From positions 1 through 16,406 of the forward strand of contig CAZWDS010000068.1 in NCBI GenBank assembly GCA_964632495.1: a stretch of 16,406 nucleotides of DNA, in the 5' to 3' direction. Shown piece after piece: positions 14,265-16,406 of the stretch. Numbering within the stretch: the first letter of the stretch is position 1; each line of letters opens with the position of its first letter. The notes under the pieces were generated by a model. It did no database searches. It was not told the origin of the DNA and saw nothing but the letters and a program-made list of their open reading frames with translations. The position numbers and the translations under genes are program-made. Origin of the DNA: CALKXV01 sp964632495 (GTDB lineage: Bacteria; Pseudomonadota; Alphaproteobacteria; Rhodobacterales; Rhodobacteraceae).

Positions 14265-14852
14265 TTAGTTTGCCCGCCACGCCCTTTGGTCCGGAATGTG
14301 CAGGCGCAAGCGGTCGCCCAGATGCAAAGTGCCTTCCCGTTCAACCCAGGCTGTCACGCCGCGCAAACCTTTGGCCGCCGCCTTGAAGCCCTTGCCGTGG
14401 CCGGGGTGCGTGGCCTCGATGGTTCGGGCCGGGTATTGGCAGGGGCGGTTTTGCATGTCGATCACCAGTGTCGTGCCGTTTTCGCTTTGCAACCGGGCCG
14501 AGGGCGGGATGTGGCTGAAATCGGGGAGTCCATCCAGCACAAGTGACGCGCCCAGCCAGACCGGGTCCAGTGCGGGCAGGTCGATGGTTTGGGCGATTTG
14601 GTCCAGCTCGGCTTTCGAGACGATTGAAAGCTGGCGGACGTTTCTGATTTCGGTGCCTTTGGGATACTGCGATGTGACCCGCGCACAAGACGGCCGCGTC
14701 AGACCTGCGTGGTGTTCGCCTTCCATGCCCGCGTAAGTCAGCACCATCGTTTCCACCGTTTCACCTGCGATAAGGTTTGTGTCATCCCGATGCGGCACGC
14801 GGCCCAGCCATGTGATCGTGGCGGTGTGGTCGGTTGGGATGAGAGCGGGCAT
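14265..14852 (-). CDS. MOSC domain-containing protein
   Basis: The 195-residue protein is a small stand-alone MOSC (molybdenum cofactor sulfurase C-terminal) domain. It shows VRQLSIVSKAELDQIA, a long strand with GASLVLDGLPDFSHIPPSARLQ, VIDMQNRPCQYP with the conserved Cys, and a C-terminal GVTAWVEREGTLHLGDRLRL. MOSC proteins are thought to carry sulfur on the conserved cysteine or bind Mo cofactor, and some (YiiM, YuaD) reduce N-hydroxylated compounds. The specific role here is not evident. The start at 14852 (MPALIPTDHTATI) is preferred. The frame is open to 15092, but the upstream part overlaps the divergent gene and is not MOSC-like. Confidence 0.88.
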   Translation of the reverse strand: MPALIPTDHTATITWLGRVPHRDDTNLIAGETVETMVLTYAGMEGEHHAGLTRPSCARVTSQYPKGTEIRNVRQLSIVSKAELDQIAQTIDLPALDPVWLGASLVLDGLPDFSHIPPSARLQSENGTTLVIDMQNRPCQYPARTIEATHPGHGKGFKAAAKGLRGVTAWVEREGTLHLGDRLRLHIPDQRAWRAN

Positions 14853-14999
14853 GGGGCAACTTTCGTTTTGCGTGATGTGACTTGATCCAGCATTCAAACG
14901 GCGCCTGTGCCGTCCAAGTCGTCGTTTCCGATAGCAAACACCGAAGCGGCGGACACCACAAGTTTGTACGCGTCGGTACATCTGGCTTATCTTGTCGGA

Positions 15000-15365
15000 A
15001 TGAAAAGACCTGAAGACGATCTGGCCCAAAGACAAGTGGTTTGGGATGCCATGCATGTTCTGTGGCTGGATACGGATACGGATGCTTTCCACCTTGAGGC
15101 AGCGGCCAGAACATGCGCCGCAACGGATTATGCCATCGAGGATATAGAGTTGATCTATTGGAACGAGGTCTATCCGGTCATGCGGCGAAACCTATGGAGC
15201 GTCGCGGGCGAATGGACCCCGCTTAGACCCGAGGCGTTGTATGCGGAAATTTTGAAACACCACAGGTTTGGCAAGCACATTTGGTTCAGATCGTTTCGGC
15301 GCGTCTCTTGTGAAAACTGGGAGAAACTAGCGGCCAAAGTGACGGCCTTGCGTGCCGGACGATAG
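15000..15365 (+). CDS. DUF7079-like hypothetical protein
   Basis: The 121-residue soluble protein has a WDAMHVLWLDTDTD opening (15-28) and a central DYAIEDIELIYWNEVYPV (43-60). NLWSVAGEW at 64-72 is the most distinctive stretch and agrees with what I recall of the DUF7079 family. No function is known for that family. The ATG at 15000 is taken because conserved-looking sequence starts just after it; the frame is open to 14907, and the ribosome site is weak. It diverges from the MOSC gene and is tail to tail with ftsH, sharing a bidirectional terminator. Confidence 0.65.
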   Translation: MKRPEDDLAQRQVVWDAMHVLWLDTDTDAFHLEAAARTCAATDYAIEDIELIYWNEVYPVMRRNLWSVAGEWTPLRPEALYAEILKHHRFGKHIWFRSFRRVSCENWEKLAAKVTALRAGR

Positions 15366-15392
15366 TGGCTTGTGCGTTATGGGCCTTACCAT

Positions 15393-15424
15393 AAAAAAAG
15401 CCCCGCTCTTGGGCGGGGCTTTTT
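15393..15424. terminator. Bidirectional rho-independent terminator
   Basis: GCCCCGC (15400-15406) pairs with GCGGGGC (15413-15419) around TCTTGG, flanked by an A-run (15393-15399) and a T-run (15420-15424). It can serve both the DUF7079-like gene (+) and ftsH (-), whose stop codon is only 3 bp away. Confidence 0.92.
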
Positions 15425-15426
15425 CT

Positions 15427-16406
15427 TTAGCTTGTCGGTTCCGGTTCTAGCTCGCCATCACCAGCACCGGGTTTCTTCCGGGGCTTGGTTTTCGGGATCG
15501 CCGTTATCGAAGAGGTGCCGCCTGTGTCGGGCGTGTCGTCTTCGTCGTCGTCGCCGCGGTTCAAAGGTTCGCCTGCGATGACTTTGGTGATCTCGTTGCC
15601 GGTCAGTGTTTCGTATTCCAGCAAACCTTGCGCCAAACGTTCCAGATCCTCGGACTTTTCTGTCAGAATACGTTTCGCGGTTTCATAGCCTTCGTCCACC
15701 AGCGCCTTAACCTTGTCGTCAATCGCCTTTTGCGTGGTGCCCGAGTGGGTTGTCCCGCCACCGTAGGTGCCAAGGTGCGATTGCTGTTCGTTGGCATAGT
15801 CGATGAAGCCCAGTTCCTCGGCATAGCCGAATTGCGTCACCATCGCGCGGGCGATCCGGGTGACCTGTTGAATGTCACTGGCCGCACCAGACGTCACGTT
15901 TTCCTTGCCGAAGATCAGTTCTTCGGCCACGCGTCCGCCCATAGCCATGGCAATTTTCGACGTATACTTGGTATAGCTGACCGACAGCTGGTCGCGTTCC
16001 GGCAAAGACAGAACCAGACCAAGGGCGCGACCGCGCGGAATGATCGTGGCTTTGTGAATCGGATCGTGCTGGGGCACGTTCAGACCGACAACAGCGTGAC
16101 CGGCTTCGTGATAGGCGGTTAGCTTTTTCTCGTCTTCGGTCATGACCATGGACCTTCGCTCGGCCCCCATCATCACCTTGTCCTTGGCACTTTCGAAGTC
16201 TTCCATCGTGACGAACCGGCGGCCGACACGGGCGGCCATCAGCGCACTTTCGTTCACAAGGTTCGCCAGATCAGCGCCCGAGAAACCGGGTGTGCCGCGT
16301 GCAATGATGCGCAAGTCAACGTCTGGGCCAAGCGGCACTTTGCGGGCGTGCACGCCAAGGATCTTTTCGCGCCCTTTGATATCGGGGTTCGGCACTTGTA
16401 CCTGAC
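15427..16406 (-). CDS. ftsH: ATP-dependent zinc metalloprotease FtsH, C-terminal part (partial)
   Basis: The frame enters from the right edge and ends TAA at 15427-15429, covering about 326 residues. It begins just after the AAA+ second region of homology with QVQVPNPDIKGREKILGVHARK, then the AAA lid (GTPGFSGADLANLVNESALMAARV). The M41 protease domain follows, with zinc motif HEAGH at 16096-16110 and the third ligand in SGAASDIQQ. FtsH is a hexameric inner-membrane protease that degrades membrane and regulatory proteins such as LpxC or RpoH in other bacteria. The last 60 or so residues form an acidic then Lys/Pro-rich tail (DDDEDDTPDTGG ... KTKPRKKPG) with no fold expected. The membrane segments and P-loop lie outside the window. 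Confidence 0.96.
   Translation of the reverse strand, partial: QVQVPNPDIKGREKILGVHARKVPLGPDVDLRIIARGTPGFSGADLANLVNESALMAARVGRRFVTMEDFESAKDKVMMGAERRSMVMTEDEKKLTAYHEAGHAVVGLNVPQHDPIHKATIIPRGRALGLVLSLPERDQLSVSYTKYTSKIAMAMGGRVAEELIFGKENVTSGAASDIQQVTRIARAMVTQFGYAEELGFIDYANEQQSHLGTYGGGTTHSGTTQKAIDDKVKALVDEGYETAKRILTEKSEDLERLAQGLLEYETLTGNEITKVIAGEPLNRGDDDEDDTPDTGGTSSITAIPKTKPRKKPGAGDGELEPEPTS

Noticed and set aside
14853..15092. 80-codon N-terminal extension of the MOSC protein
   Set aside because: It overlaps the divergent DUF7079-like gene and has no MOSC or signal-peptide character.

Overview
The window looks like chromosomal DNA from an alphaproteobacterium of the order Rhodobacterales, most likely the marine Roseobacter group. 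The evidence is the recognisable protein sequences (the lgt / MidA-like methyltransferase / pgeF run, a Roseobacter-type Hint protein, class II AroA, a fused ATP sulfurylase/APS kinase, alphaproteobacterial FtsH), GC-rich coding DNA, and intergenic repeats of a style I associate with this group. Genus cannot be fixed from the sequence alone. I see no phage, transposase, CRISPR array, rRNA or tRNA.

Layout, left to right. At 1-2037 (+) lie the last codons of lgt, a MidA/NDUFAF7-type methyltransferase and pgeF. At 2038-3243 lie a 44-codon basic ORF and a Hint-fold protein gene, ending in a palindromic repeat. An Lrp/AsnC regulator (-) and thioredoxin reductase trxB (+) diverge from an AT-rich intergenic region (3271-4949). 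At 4950-7404 a gap of about 385 bp holds repeats and a perfect 16-bp palindrome, followed by one long ORF. This ORF joins an N-terminal MarR-like winged helix to a complete ATP sulfurylase/APS kinase. Two converging terminators (7427-7502) separate it from a minus-strand block transcribed in the order trmB, aroA, glnK, amt. Divergent from trmB is pdeM (+), which ends tail to tail, sharing its stop-codon bases, with a CDGSH iron-sulfur protein gene (-). The right end holds folD and a MOSC protein gene (both -), a DUF7079-like gene (+), a bidirectional terminator, and the C-terminal part of ftsH (-), cut by the window edge.

Most genes are housekeeping: envelope maintenance (lgt, pgeF, ftsH), redox (trxB, CDGSH), nitrogen uptake and sensing (glnK-amt), aromatic amino acid synthesis (aroA), one-carbon metabolism (folD), tRNA modification (trmB), DNA repair (pdeM) and sulfate activation (sat-cysC). 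The most unusual object is the sulfate-activation gene. It carries a DNA-binding domain in frame, has a candidate operator 20 bp upstream of its likely start, and has a well-placed Shine-Dalgarno in front of an internal ATG where the normal enzyme would begin. It could therefore make both a fused regulator-enzyme and a stand-alone enzyme. A dispersed repeat family (copies at about 99, 5013, 5077, 13121 and 13173), several palindromes in promoter regions, and two independent 15-bp tandem duplications are the main non-coding signals.
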